64,000 bases of DNA from Promethearchaeota archaeon (GCA_013375495.1 JABXKC010000002.1:204052-268051); one strand, 5' to 3'. Shown: positions 26,203-35,133, numbered from the stretch's first letter. The notes: generated by a model not told the origin, from the sequence alone. Made by a program: numbers and translations.

Positions 26203-27060
26203 TTAAACACCAGAATATGCAGAAAACCCACCATCAACCGGAATTATAACTCCATTAACGAAGCCGGAAGCTTTTTCATCAATAAGCCAAAGAAGTGTCC
26301 CAATTAGTTCTTCTGGGTTCCCAAATCTACCTATAGGTGTTAGATTTTTTATTCTTTCTGCTCGTTCCGTGAAAGAACCATCTGGTTTAGTTAAGAGAGA
26401 GCGATTTTGCTCTGTCAAAAAAAAACCTGGAGCAATAGCATTTACACGTATATTAACTTTAGAAAAATGTACGGCAAGCCACTTGGTAAAATTACTGACA
26501 GCAGCCTTTGCTCCACTATATGCAGGAATTTTTGTTAAAGGAGTAAAAGCATTCATGGACGAAATGTTAATGATGCTCGAACCTTTCTGATTAATCATAT
26601 GTTTTGAAAAAACCTGGGTGGGTAATAGCGTACCAATAAAATTTAAATCAAACACATATTCTATTCCTTTTTGATCAAGGTCGAAAAATGTTATAATACC
26701 TTCTTTTTCATTATCTAAATCTTCTAAAGTCAGAAATTCGTTTGATGTTGTCCCCTTAGGATGATTTCCGCCAGCTCCATTAATGAGTATATTACATGAG
26801 CCAAATTCTCTTTTTATTATCATTTCAGCTTTTCTTAAGCTTTCAAGTTCTAAGACATTTGCTTCAATCCCAATGGCGATTCCATCTTCTTTTGAAATCT
26901 CCCTTGCAAGACTTTCAGCTGCTTCTTTTCGTAGATCAAGTATTGCAACTTTTGCATTGCATTTTGCAAGAGCCTTAGAAAAGTATCCACATAATTCTCC
27001 ACCCCCACCAGTTACCACCACAGTTTTATCTTTTAAATCAATTCTAAATGGGACGTTCAT
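26203..27060 (-). CDS. SDR oxidoreductase, probable D-mannonate oxidoreductase
   Basis: 285 residues. A short-chain dehydrogenase with VTGGGGELCG (NAD(P) binding, residues about 16-25), LINGAGGNHP near 91, the catalytic ISSMNAF and YSGAKAAVSNF pair (Ser about 161, Tyr about 174, Lys about 178) and a VDGGFSAYSGV end. SDR-type fructuronate reductases that make D-mannonate share this long form with the GGNHP insert. Placement between iolM and uxuA supports reduction of fructuronate to mannonate, the step supplied by UxuB in other organisms. The assignment of substrate is from context. Confidence 0.8.
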   Translation of the reverse strand: MNVPFRIDLKDKTVVVTGGGGELCGYFSKALAKCNAKVAILDLRKEAAESLAREISKEDGIAIGIEANVLELESLRKAEMIIKREFGSCNILINGAGGNHPKGTTSNEFLTLEDLDNEKEGIITFFDLDQKGIEYVFDLNFIGTLLPTQVFSKHMINQKGSSIINISSMNAFTPLTKIPAYSGAKAAVSNFTKWLAVHFSKVNIRVNAIAPGFFLTEQNRSLLTKPDGSFTERAERIKNLTPIGRFGNPEELIGTLLWLIDEKASGFVNGVIIPVDGGFSAYSGV

Positions 27061-27106
27061 TTGTATTTCCTAGATTCTATTTATCATTTAATCAATATGA
27101 TTAACT

Positions 27107-28285
27107 TCAATTTATTACTGTCGAAATTTTACAATTATCTTTGTCTTTTTGTAATAACTTTAGATGTTCTGGAACTTCTTCTAGTGTTATCTCTTTAGTA
27201 ATCAATGGAGTGACATCCATACCAGCAGCCATACTGCTGATTACATTAGGGAATGTACCATGACCCGAATGTCCTTGGGCTCCAATTATTCGGGCTCTTC
27301 TTACTTGAAAGTATTCTCCGCACACTGGCATTCTCTGTTCAGCTCTGGCAACAATCACTACAGTACTATTTATTGCTTTACATTCCCAAATAACATTTTG
27401 TATATCTTCAGTGCATACTTCAGGTAAACCTGCTGATTCGAGATAAAGGGCTGCTCCTTCGTTATCTGTATATTCTTTAACTTTTTCTACAAAATTTTCT
27501 TTTAGAGGGTTAATCACATAATCAGCACCCATTTTTTTAGCCAATGCGGCTCGAGATTCTGCTGGTTCTGAAACAAGACACATCGCAGCTCCCGCCGTTT
27601 TTAAAATTTTTACTGCAGCTAATCCAATCGGTCCAGCGCCTAGGATTACCACATTTTCTCCAGGTCGAATTCCACCCCCTCTCTCTATGACTGCATTATA
27701 GGCTACGGATGTTGGTTCTACTAAACTACCTATTTTGTAGATATCGTTATATTTATTCACTAATTTTTTTAGACTCCAACATAATTTCGCTGGAACTGCG
27801 ATGTACTCTGCAAATGCTCCATTTATTGAAAAACCAATTTCTTGTAATCGCTCGCAATGATTTGGGTAACCGTCACAGCACGGTTTACATTCACCACACC
27901 ATACCATTTCTTCTACGGTTACAGGTTCTCCTTTTTCGAAAGGTTTACTTGTTCTTTTATTTATAGCCCTGCTGCCTACTTCCACAATTTCTCCAGAAAA
28001 TTCATGACCAAGAGTAACGGGAAATGCAGTTAATCCTGGATAATAGATATATCCATCCTCATAACTTTGATTCATATGTACGTCAGAACCGCAAATTCCA
28101 CATCTTTTTACTTTGATTAATACCTCATTTGGTCTTATTTGAGGTTTTCCTTTTTCTACTACTTTAGTAAGAGGATTACGCCATACTTGAGAACCCAAAT
28201 ATGTTAATTTCTTGTCAATATCTTTTGATCCAAGTCTAAATTCCGGTTTTGGCTCCCAACTTGCTGATAATTCTACTACTTTCAT
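27107..28285 (-). CDS. iolM: Scyllo-inosose 3-dehydrogenase (IolM-like zinc MDR enzyme)
   Basis: 392 residues of the zinc-dependent medium-chain dehydrogenases. Catalytic zinc: CGICGSDVH near residue 62 and GHEFSGE near 88. Structural zinc: WCGECKPCCDGYPNHC near 123-138. Coenzyme: VILGAGPIGLAAVKI near 217. The N-terminus ELSASWEPKPEFRLGSKDI and the GSLVEPTSVAYNAVI segment match my memory of Thermotoga IolM, which oxidises 2-keto-myo-inositol to the 3-dehydro form, rather than threonine or sorbitol dehydrogenases. First gene of the operon, 89 bp from the divergent iolO-like gene. No alignment was run. Confidence 0.8.
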   Translation of the reverse strand: MKVVELSASWEPKPEFRLGSKDIDKKLTYLGSQVWRNPLTKVVEKGKPQIRPNEVLIKVKRCGICGSDVHMNQSYEDGYIYYPGLTAFPVTLGHEFSGEIVEVGSRAINKRTSKPFEKGEPVTVEEMVWCGECKPCCDGYPNHCERLQEIGFSINGAFAEYIAVPAKLCWSLKKLVNKYNDIYKIGSLVEPTSVAYNAVIERGGGIRPGENVVILGAGPIGLAAVKILKTAGAAMCLVSEPAESRAALAKKMGADYVINPLKENFVEKVKEYTDNEGAALYLESAGLPEVCTEDIQNVIWECKAINSTVVIVARAEQRMPVCGEYFQVRRARIIGAQGHSGHGTFPNVISSMAAGMDVTPLITKEITLEEVPEHLKLLQKDKDNCKISTVIN

Positions 28286-28374
28286 TTTTAATTTAATCTC
28301 ATTATAATGCTTTTGAATAAATTAATTACAAGATCAAAATAAAATTAATTAATTATCATTTAATGGTTTTAATG
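28286..28374. promoter_or_regulatory. Divergent promoter region between iolM-type operon and iolO-like gene
   Basis: This 77-89 bp AT-rich spacer is the only intergenic space between two divergent catabolic transcription units, so it must hold both promoters and any shared operator. It contains repeated AATTAATT units (near 28320 and 28345-28353). Specific boxes cannot be assigned with confidence. Confidence 0.35.
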
Positions 28375-29187
28375 ATGTTGCTCAGTATAGTTTCAGGGCT
28401 AGAAGAATCCAAGAGTAATATGATGAATATTAATAAGAAATTTTCTTCCTTGTGTCAATTACTAAAATCCTTAAACTACGATGGGATCGAGTTAAGTCTT
28501 CTAGAACCAGAAAAAATTGATGTTAAAACAATTATAGAGATAAAGGATTCTCACGATATGGAAATTCCTGCTTTAGGTACTGGAAGTACATTTATTCGTT
28601 TTGGGTACTCTTTTGGTGATACCCAAGAATTTATTCGCAAAAAGGCGATTGAGAGAATAGAGAAATATATCGAATTTGCTCGAGAAACTCAATCTAAGGT
28701 TATTATAGGATTAATCAGAGGGCGATTTAAACATGATAGCACTCCGCAAAAAGAAAAGTTAAATATTATCTCCTCTCTTAAGAAATGCTGCTCGTTAGCA
28801 GAAAATAATGGTGTTCAACTATTATTTGAGCCAATAAATCGATTTGAAATTGACTCTTACAATACTATTTCTGAATCTATAAAATTAATTGAAGAAATAG
28901 GTTCAAATAACTTACAACTATTAGTAGATTCTTTTCACACACACTTAGAAGAAAATTCTGTAGATATATGGAATTATCTTAAGGAAATTGCTCATTATGT
29001 TGGACATATTCATCTAGCAGATACAACACGAAGAGCGCCAGGCACAGGACATTTTGATTTCAAAACTTTTTTAAATATTTTTAAAGATTCTGGATATACT
29101 GAATTTGCTTCGCTTGAAACAATAATGAAACCTTCTTTTGAAGTAATAGCTAATACCTCACGAGAATATTTGAGGAAAATTTTATAA
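28363..29187 (+). CDS. iolO: 5-dehydro-L-gluconate epimerase (IolO-like TIM barrel)
   Basis: 274 residues of the sugar-phosphate isomerase/epimerase (xylose isomerase-like) TIM barrel. Key stretches are LGTGSTFIRFG near residue 63, IRKKAIERI and VIIGLIRGR near 115, LLFEPINRFE near 158 (metal Glu), LLVDSFHTHLEE near 186 (metal Asp and His), and GHIHLADTTRRAPGTGHFD near 214. These match IolO from Thermotoga as I remember it, which epimerises 5-dehydro-L-gluconate to D-tagaturonate. The start may be the ATG at 28375 rather than 28363. It is transcribed away from the iolM operon across a shared promoter region. Confidence 0.75.
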   Translation: MVLMMLLSIVSGLEESKSNMMNINKKFSSLCQLLKSLNYDGIELSLLEPEKIDVKTIIEIKDSHDMEIPALGTGSTFIRFGYSFGDTQEFIRKKAIERIEKYIEFARETQSKVIIGLIRGRFKHDSTPQKEKLNIISSLKKCCSLAENNGVQLLFEPINRFEIDSYNTISESIKLIEEIGSNNLQLLVDSFHTHLEENSVDIWNYLKEIAHYVGHIHLADTTRRAPGTGHFDFKTFLNIFKDSGYTEFASLETIMKPSFEVIANTSREYLRKIL

Positions 29188-29193
29188 TATTCC

Positions 29194-30033
29194 TCAAGGC
29201 AAATGCTTATCTAACCAATTACTAAGATCATTAAGGACTTTTTCTCTTTCTTCCAAAACTTCATTATATACTTCGTGATATAATCCATCATAAATAAGAA
29301 TTGTTTTATCCTTCATATTGAAAGCTTTTCTTAGTGCTTCCTCTGATCCTTTAATAAGAGCATCTTCACCGCCACACTGAATTAATAGAGGTAATTTTAA
29401 ACTGTGAGTAATTGGATCATATTTTGCAAAAAATTTCATTAATTCCCATCCTAATCGAATTGTTATTTTATCGGCATTAACTAAAGGATCGTTTTCATAT
29501 GCTTGGACAACTTCAGGATCATGACTTAGCTTTTCAGCCTTGAGTCCAGGATTTATGTATTTTTTCGGTGCTATTTTTGCCAATCCTCTTACTAACCATT
29601 TTAGAGTTTTACTTGTACCCTCTCCAGCACCTGTGCCTGTGCCTGATAGAATCAATCCTCTTAATAATGGTTCATATTTTTCTGTGAAAACCAAAGCAAT
29701 CATGGAACCCATCGAATGACCTAACATGAAAATTGGTAAATTCTGATGATTTTTCTTTATTAAATCATATAATTTCTTTTCATCTTCAATAAATTGATCA
29801 AAAGAATCAATGTAATTTCTTTTTCCATCAGATCTCCCGTGACCACGGTGATCGTTGGCATATATAGCGTAACCTAATGGTGTTAATTGATTTACTACAT
29901 TTAAATATCTTCCTGAGTGCTCAGCAAATCCATGTACAACTTGAATTACTGCTTTAACATTTTCAGGTATCCATGCTTGATAAAATATTTTAAAATCCTT
30001 TGCCCCTTCATACTCTCCTTCGATGTGCTTCAT
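29194..30033 (-). CDS. Alpha/beta hydrolase, monoacylglycerol-lipase-like
   Basis: 279 residues. VVHGFAEHSGRYLNVV (about 33-48), YANDHRGHGRSDG near 58, the nucleophile elbow LGHSMGS near 104-110 (Ser), GGEDALIKGSEE with the acid near 228, and GLYHEVYNE with the His near 257 give a complete Ser-Asp-His triad. This is the monoglyceride lipase/lysophospholipase pattern (serine aminopeptidase S33, COG2267). The natural substrate in an archaeon is unclear. It is convergent with iolO, only 6 bp between the stops, and has no signal peptide. Confidence 0.82.
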   Translation of the reverse strand: MKHIEGEYEGAKDFKIFYQAWIPENVKAVIQVVHGFAEHSGRYLNVVNQLTPLGYAIYANDHRGHGRSDGKRNYIDSFDQFIEDEKKLYDLIKKNHQNLPIFMLGHSMGSMIALVFTEKYEPLLRGLILSGTGTGAGEGTSKTLKWLVRGLAKIAPKKYINPGLKAEKLSHDPEVVQAYENDPLVNADKITIRLGWELMKFFAKYDPITHSLKLPLLIQCGGEDALIKGSEEALRKAFNMKDKTILIYDGLYHEVYNEVLEEREKVLNDLSNWLDKHLP

Positions 30034-30180
30034 TTTTCATCACAATTCAAGTCACTATTTTGTAACCTTATTAATTTACTTTTACCTTTAAGATTAGATT
30101 GCATAATAATATTTTATTATGATGATTTTTAATTGACCAAGTATTACATCATAATATATTTAGCTTAGAGGTAATGTATC

Positions 30181-30714
30181 ATTAGAAAAAGGTTAGAACA
30201 AGGACTAATACAAGTTTATTTTGGTCGCGGCAAAGGTAAAACTACCGCAGCTTTAGGACAAGGGTTAAGAGCGACAGGTCATGGATTTAAGGTTTACATG
30301 ATTCAATTCATGAAAGGATATCCTCAATATGGAGAAGTTAAGGCTATAGCGAATACGCCTAACTTCGAATTGAAACAATTTGGAACACCAGACTTAATAG
30401 CAACTCCAGGAGATATTGATTTCGAAGAAGGAAGGAAAGGTATGGAGTTTGCAGAGAAAATAATTATGTCTGATGAATATGACATTGTAGTTCTTGACGA
30501 AATTGGGGTTGCTGTTGAATATGGGATTGTAAATATCGAAGATGTATTAAAATTAATTGACAATAAACCTGAAAAAGTCGAACTCATTATAACTGGAGGT
30601 CCTAAAATGCATCCAAAAATTAAAGAACGCGCAGATCTACTTACTGAGATGAGAATGATTAAACATTACTATTCTTTAAAAGGCATTAAAGCTCGTTTTG
30701 GTATAGAACATTAA
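30181..30714 (+). CDS. cobA: Cob(I)yrinic acid a,c-diamide adenosyltransferase (CobA type), probable ATT start
   Basis: Adenosyltransferase making adenosylcobalamin-type corrinoids. The P-loop GRGKGKTT is encoded at 30223-30246, so initiation must be upstream of it, yet the first conventional start is the ATG at 30298, beyond the P-loop. The frame is open back to the TAA at 30172-30174 and has only ATC, ATT and ATA there. An ATT at 30181 lies 9 nt after AGAGG and gives xRKRLEQGLIQVYFGRGKG, matching the family's short N-terminus and 177-residue length. Later motifs VVLDEIGVAVEYG and LIITGGPKMHP also match. An ATG at 30174 followed by a 1-nt indel is the alternative. Confidence 0.82.
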   Translation: MRKRLEQGLIQVYFGRGKGKTTAALGQGLRATGHGFKVYMIQFMKGYPQYGEVKAIANTPNFELKQFGTPDLIATPGDIDFEEGRKGMEFAEKIIMSDEYDIVVLDEIGVAVEYGIVNIEDVLKLIDNKPEKVELIITGGPKMHPKIKERADLLTEMRMIKHYYSLKGIKARFGIEH

Positions 30715-30723
30715 CATAGTATA

Positions 30724-31869
30724 GTGAACCTAGATATGGGAAAGAAAAATGTAAAGATAAAAGATATTTACATAGATCACCACAAATATCTTGGTAAACG
30801 CAAAAATTCTCTTAAGATTTATGACCTTCCTCCTAGAAACATGATTTTATTGCCCTTTAATATTGTATTTGATTCCATAGATCGATTACTTGTCATTAAT
30901 TTTGAAGATGATCCTATTTACTATTGTATAGAGCTTCAAATTATTCATAAATTAGATAAAGAATTCCCATTTGTAATCATGTATCGAAAGGATAACATGA
31001 TAGATACTTATTATACTAATGAGATTGTTATAAAAAATAGAAAAGAGATGTTCAGAGATTCAGTTACTAATAGTTCATTTAATCAGCTTGATATTATTGA
31101 GTATAAATTCCAATTTGATAAGATGGGCTTAGATTCTTACCTCTTTTTAAAAGATAAGTTGGAAAAAGAAATTGAATTCAAAATAAAAGAAAAAACTCCT
31201 GGGAGAGAATTGACTTCGATTTTAACTCCAATTGGTGCAGTCAGTAAGAAACCTGAGTACTTCCCCATCGTTTTCCTCAACAAGTTCGGAGTGGTAATCA
31301 AAAAAAACACAGAAATCTTCGTCAAAATTCATGGATTTTTAAGAGACACGACAGAAATGCCTGTTCAAATGAATGGAGCCAATGCTTATAAAGCTCACTA
31401 TTCTTTAAAACCAATAATGAGTAATTGGAATAATAATTTTAGTGGTAACATAAATCCTGTAATATTAAATCCACCAATTCTAAATATATCATATGAGAAT
31501 TTAACTTATAATCTTATAAATAACTCTGATTATTACGAAATAAAAAAGGTCTCTGGAAATGACGATGACGGACAAACTATTTCTTTTGAATTTTCTCCAG
31601 CAATTCCAAATTTATTATCTATAAAAAGTAATTCGATAATAAAAGGTAGATTTTCTTGCGTAATTGATGATATAGAGGGGATCTTTGCGGGGGACTATTA
31701 TTTAACTCGTACTGGAGATAATATTGAGTTTAGTATTCAACCAACCAAAGGTTGGCAACCTTTTCCAGGAAAGTTATGGCTAAAATCTTATAAATGGACT
31801 TCAAAAATACAAATTTATTGCATTGATGATATTAAAATCGATTCTTATTGGCTAAGAATAAAAGGATGA
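30724..31869 (+). CDS. Unrecognised protein, mostly beta
   Basis: 381 residues starting at GTG 30724, or the ATG 12 nt later (30736). I recognise no family. The sequence is rich in alternating hydrophobic/polar strands, has no signal peptide, membrane segment or cysteine motif, and has a C-terminal lipocalin-like feel (GRFSCVIDDIEGIFAGDYYL, then QPTKGWQPFPGKLWLKSY), which is suggestive only. It starts 9 bp after the cobA stop on the same strand, so the two are co-transcribed and a role in the same physiology is possible. No conserved catalytic residues can be named. Confidence 0.6.
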   Translation: MNLDMGKKNVKIKDIYIDHHKYLGKRKNSLKIYDLPPRNMILLPFNIVFDSIDRLLVINFEDDPIYYCIELQIIHKLDKEFPFVIMYRKDNMIDTYYTNEIVIKNRKEMFRDSVTNSSFNQLDIIEYKFQFDKMGLDSYLFLKDKLEKEIEFKIKEKTPGRELTSILTPIGAVSKKPEYFPIVFLNKFGVVIKKNTEIFVKIHGFLRDTTEMPVQMNGANAYKAHYSLKPIMSNWNNNFSGNINPVILNPPILNISYENLTYNLINNSDYYEIKKVSGNDDDGQTISFEFSPAIPNLLSIKSNSIIKGRFSCVIDDIEGIFAGDYYLTRTGDNIEFSIQPTKGWQPFPGKLWLKSYKWTSKIQIYCIDDIKIDSYWLRIKG

Positions 31870-31964
31870 TATTTTACCTAGATTTTATTCTGGCATATAA
31901 TACAAATAATAAGTAATCGCTCTAACGATTTTATATTATCCACATTAATATACAAACTTATATT

Positions 31965-33134
31965 TTAATAAAACTTTCTTTCAGGAAAAATTTCCATAAT
32001 ATCCCGGATTTTAACTTTCATTTCGTTAAAAATCTTTAGTGAACTAATAAATTTATTCGATACTCCATCTTTTAAATGCATATAAAGAAACGATTCCAAT
32101 GATTTTAGTTTTTCAATATTTCCTTCTGTAATGCAATATAAAAAGAACTGATTTTCGAGTTTTTTAAACGATAAGAAAAAATATTTTTGGAAACCTGATT
32201 TAATTGAAATCCATCTTGGATAACCTTTCATGTTTCCAAAAATACTTGCTAAAATCACTTCAATCTTTGCAGTCAAGACTGATTCTCCATAATCAATAAT
32301 TTTTTTAACTAATCCAGAAACATCGTTTTCAGAATCTGGCTCAAAATGTTTTTGCTCTCCAAATTTTAGAATATTCTCTTTATCTAAAAGAAGCGATATA
32401 ACACTAACCGATTCAGATGATAAACCAAAATAATATAACCTGAGCCAATTATCTATATAATTAAAATTTGGTTTCTCGAATTTAACTTTTGATTCGACTG
32501 CTTCTTCCATATTATGTAAGAATATATCCATTTTAAACGAAATCGCATGCTTTTCAATTTTAGTCAATTTTTTAATATTAATTTTATCTTTTTGTAACAT
32601 ATCAGTGAAAAACATGGAAACCTGATTAAATATCCAATCGCTCTCTTTATCTGAAAAATTACCTATTAGAATGTGTATAATTCCATTTTTCTCAGAAAAA
32701 CGAGCGATTAACATTTTTTCTTCTATTTCGTCCTGGTCTTCTAACATTATCAACATTTTGTCAAGCGTTCCAGACAAAGTACTCGTAGAAATAATATCCA
32801 AATCATTTGTTAACGCTAAAAAATACTTCCATTCTTTATCATTATAATATATCGGAATTCTCTCTTTTGAAACAATTCCGTAAAATTGTAAGTTTTTAGG
32901 AATATTTGAAACCATTTTCTTTTCTGAGTGATTAGATTTTTTACTCGATACGATTTTAAAATCTCGGGATTCTGCTTTATTATACAAATCGTTCCTCCCG
33001 TGCATAAAACGAAATATGTTAATTGAGAAACGATCGCAATTTATACAGATACAATCCTCATGATAAGGTGCGACAAGTATCTTTCCACAATGTTCACATT
33101 TTACTTTTTTATAACTTGCGTCTTTGTTTTCCAT
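31965..33134 (-). CDS. Unrecognised protein with N-terminal zinc ribbon
   Basis: 389 residues. The N-terminal C14-x2-C17 and C29-x2-C33-type cysteines (VKCEHCGK, then CICINCDRF) form a zinc ribbon. The rest has two similar-looking alpha/beta blocks: about 80-190 (YFLALTNDLDII then IIHILIGNFSDKESDWIF) and about 225-365 (EVILASIFGNMKG then FFLSFKKLENQFFLYC). This layout resembles longin or roadblock-type modules, which Asgard archaea have in abundance, but I could not confirm a fold by eye. No membrane segment. It is an isolated gene, convergent with the unrecognised protein at 30.7 kb and about 95 bp from its stop. Confidence 0.6.
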   Translation of the reverse strand: MENKDASYKKVKCEHCGKILVAPYHEDCICINCDRFSINIFRFMHGRNDLYNKAESRDFKIVSSKKSNHSEKKMVSNIPKNLQFYGIVSKERIPIYYNDKEWKYFLALTNDLDIISTSTLSGTLDKMLIMLEDQDEIEEKMLIARFSEKNGIIHILIGNFSDKESDWIFNQVSMFFTDMLQKDKINIKKLTKIEKHAISFKMDIFLHNMEEAVESKVKFEKPNFNYIDNWLRLYYFGLSSESVSVISLLLDKENILKFGEQKHFEPDSENDVSGLVKKIIDYGESVLTAKIEVILASIFGNMKGYPRWISIKSGFQKYFFLSFKKLENQFFLYCITEGNIEKLKSLESFLYMHLKDGVSNKFISSLKIFNEMKVKIRDIMEIFPERKFY

Positions 33135-33277
33135 TTTCTTCTAGTAACCACTGTAGCTATTAATAAAGTCATATTCAACAAATATTTAAATTTGTTTTTG
33201 TTAACTTTTGCGTTTAATCATTAAAAAAAAATTATTGAAATTATCAATTAACTTTAGTAGAAAAAAAAAGAATGATA

Positions 33278-33712
33278 TTACATGAATACTATTGTACCTT
33301 CTCCCGAAGTTACAACCTCATCATTCTGATTTTTTACAATTGTTTCAGCAATGATGAATTTTAATTTTCCATCTTTTTTAGTAAATTTTTCTTTTACTGT
33401 ACCGATAGCGGTTAGCGTATCGCCAAAAAACACGGGTTTTATGAATTTAACAGTTTGTCCACCATATAATATACCTGGACCAAATAATTTAGTACCTAAG
33501 ACTGCTGAAATTAATCCTGAACTCAAAGCTCCATGAGCAACTTGTTTTCCAAACATTTGAGTCCTTGCATATTCTGGATTTACATGAATCGGATTGAAAT
33601 CCCCAGTAACTTCAGCAAATTTCATTACATCTTCTTCTGTTATAGTTTTCGTGAATTTTGCGGAATCGCCAACCTTATAATCGTCGAATTTAACTGGTTC
33701 TAAATCTGACAT
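33278..33712 (-). CDS. MaoC-like (R)-specific enoyl-CoA hydratase
   Basis: 144 residues, a single hot-dog domain. The hydratase motif is visible as DFNPIHVNPEYARTQMFGKQVAHGAL (written here in two parts: DFNPIHVNPEYA, then FGKQVAHGAL), with the catalytic Asp and His. KFIKPVFFGDTLTA is the usual following strand. It hydrates short-chain trans-2-enoyl-CoA. It is divergent from the thiolase gene, about 160 bp away, which fits an acyl-CoA pathway, as does the DUF35 partner next to it. There is no second domain, so it would act as a homodimer. Confidence 0.88.
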   Translation of the reverse strand: MSDLEPVKFDDYKVGDSAKFTKTITEEDVMKFAEVTGDFNPIHVNPEYARTQMFGKQVAHGALSSGLISAVLGTKLFGPGILYGGQTVKFIKPVFFGDTLTAIGTVKEKFTKKDGKLKFIIAETIVKNQNDEVVTSGEGTIVFM

Positions 33713-33873
33713 ATGTTATAATATGAATTTATGGATAAAAATATTCACTTAAAAAAAAACTAAAATCTCTTGATAAAAAAGAAAAAATAAGAAATAAAAC
33801 AATTCGAAAATTTATTAAATTTAATTCAGAATTTAAAAAATTTAGAGTAAAAATAAAAATAAAGGTAAATAAA

Positions 33874-35133
33874 ATGGGAAAGTTATCGAAACGAGTTGCT
33901 ATCGTAGGGGCTGGGATGTCGCAGTTTGGGCGGCTTTACCCTCTCAAACGTAATCCCGATCTCTGGGTCGATGCTTGGGTTGATGCTGTTAAATCTGTTG
34001 ACAATGGTATAGAACCAAAGGATGTGGACGCATGTTATGTTGGAAATTATTCTTCTGATTTATTTAATCATCAAGGTCATTTAGGACCTCAGATGGCAAA
34101 TTTAGTCGGACTTACGCCTAAGCCTGCATCTAGATTTGAAGGAGCGTGTGCTAGCTCTGGTATTGCTTTAAGACAAGCAATTATTGCTGTAGCTTCTGGT
34201 ATTCATGATGTTATCGCCGTCGCTGGAGTTGAATGTATGAATGAACTTCCAACAAGTTTAGTTACAGATGCATTGGCTACGGCAAGTGATGCTCTTTTTG
34301 AGTATCCCGCAGGAGCAACGTTTCCAGGGTTATATGCTACTGTTGCGACAGCGCATTTTCACAAATATGGTACAACTTCAGAAGATTTAATGAGAATAGG
34401 AATTAAAAATCATGAAAACGGAGTTGAAAATCCCTTTGCCCAAATGCAGAGATCTATTACGCAATTGATGCAAAGTAAATTAAAGAAATTAGAACAACAA
34501 GGAAAAGAACTTCCTGATTGGAAAGACGAATTTGATTATCTTAAAAGCGCTTCGAATCCAATGATTGCTTATCCTCTGAGATTATTTGATTGTAGTTTAG
34601 TGACAGATGGAGCAGCATGCGTTTTTGTCGCTGCTGAAGAAGTAGCCAAAAATTTTACTGATACTCCAATTTGGATTTCTGGAACTGGTCAAGGAAGCGC
34701 TGCGTTATCAATCCATGATAGAGATGATTTAACGGGTTTTATAGCCACTAGAGAGGCAGCAAGACAAGCATATGAGATGTCTGGATATGGACCAAAAGAT
34801 ATTCAAATAGCTGAACTTCACGATTGTTTCACAATAGCAGAACTGGTTGCTTTAGAAGACTTAGGATTTTATGAGAAGGGAAAAGCCGCTCAAGCAGTCA
34901 AAGAGGGAGAGACTAGACGAGATGGAAAGAGACCTATAAACACATCTGGTGGTTTAAAATCAAAAGGGCATCCTGTTGGTGCTACTGGAGCCGCTCAAGC
35001 TGTAGAAATCTTTAAACAAATGAGGGGAAGAGCAGAACGAAATAGGCAAGTAAAATTTGATGTTGAACGAGCATTAACCCATAACTTAGGAGGTAGTGGT
35101 GCTACTTGCGTAGTCACTATATACGAAAAATAA
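33874..35133 (+). CDS. Archaeal thiolase (acetyl-CoA acetyltransferase/SCP2-type)
   Basis: 419 residues. The active-site Cys is in EGACASSGIALRQA (Cys about residue 91), with HDCFTIAELV near 311 carrying the His, and SKGHPVGATGAAQ near 372 containing the second His. AAGVE near 121 and the terminal HNLGGSGATCVVTI loop complete the thiolase pattern. The family makes acetoacetyl-CoA or cleaves 3-ketoacyl-CoA. A DUF35 Zn-ribbon gene begins 14 bp after the stop, and archaeal thiolases of this class form complexes with DUF35 proteins. The start follows AAGG 9 nt upstream. Confidence 0.92.
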   Translation: MGKLSKRVAIVGAGMSQFGRLYPLKRNPDLWVDAWVDAVKSVDNGIEPKDVDACYVGNYSSDLFNHQGHLGPQMANLVGLTPKPASRFEGACASSGIALRQAIIAVASGIHDVIAVAGVECMNELPTSLVTDALATASDALFEYPAGATFPGLYATVATAHFHKYGTTSEDLMRIGIKNHENGVENPFAQMQRSITQLMQSKLKKLEQQGKELPDWKDEFDYLKSASNPMIAYPLRLFDCSLVTDGAACVFVAAEEVAKNFTDTPIWISGTGQGSAALSIHDRDDLTGFIATREAARQAYEMSGYGPKDIQIAELHDCFTIAELVALEDLGFYEKGKAAQAVKEGETRRDGKRPINTSGGLKSKGHPVGATGAAQAVEIFKQMRGRAERNRQVKFDVERALTHNLGGSGATCVVTIYEK

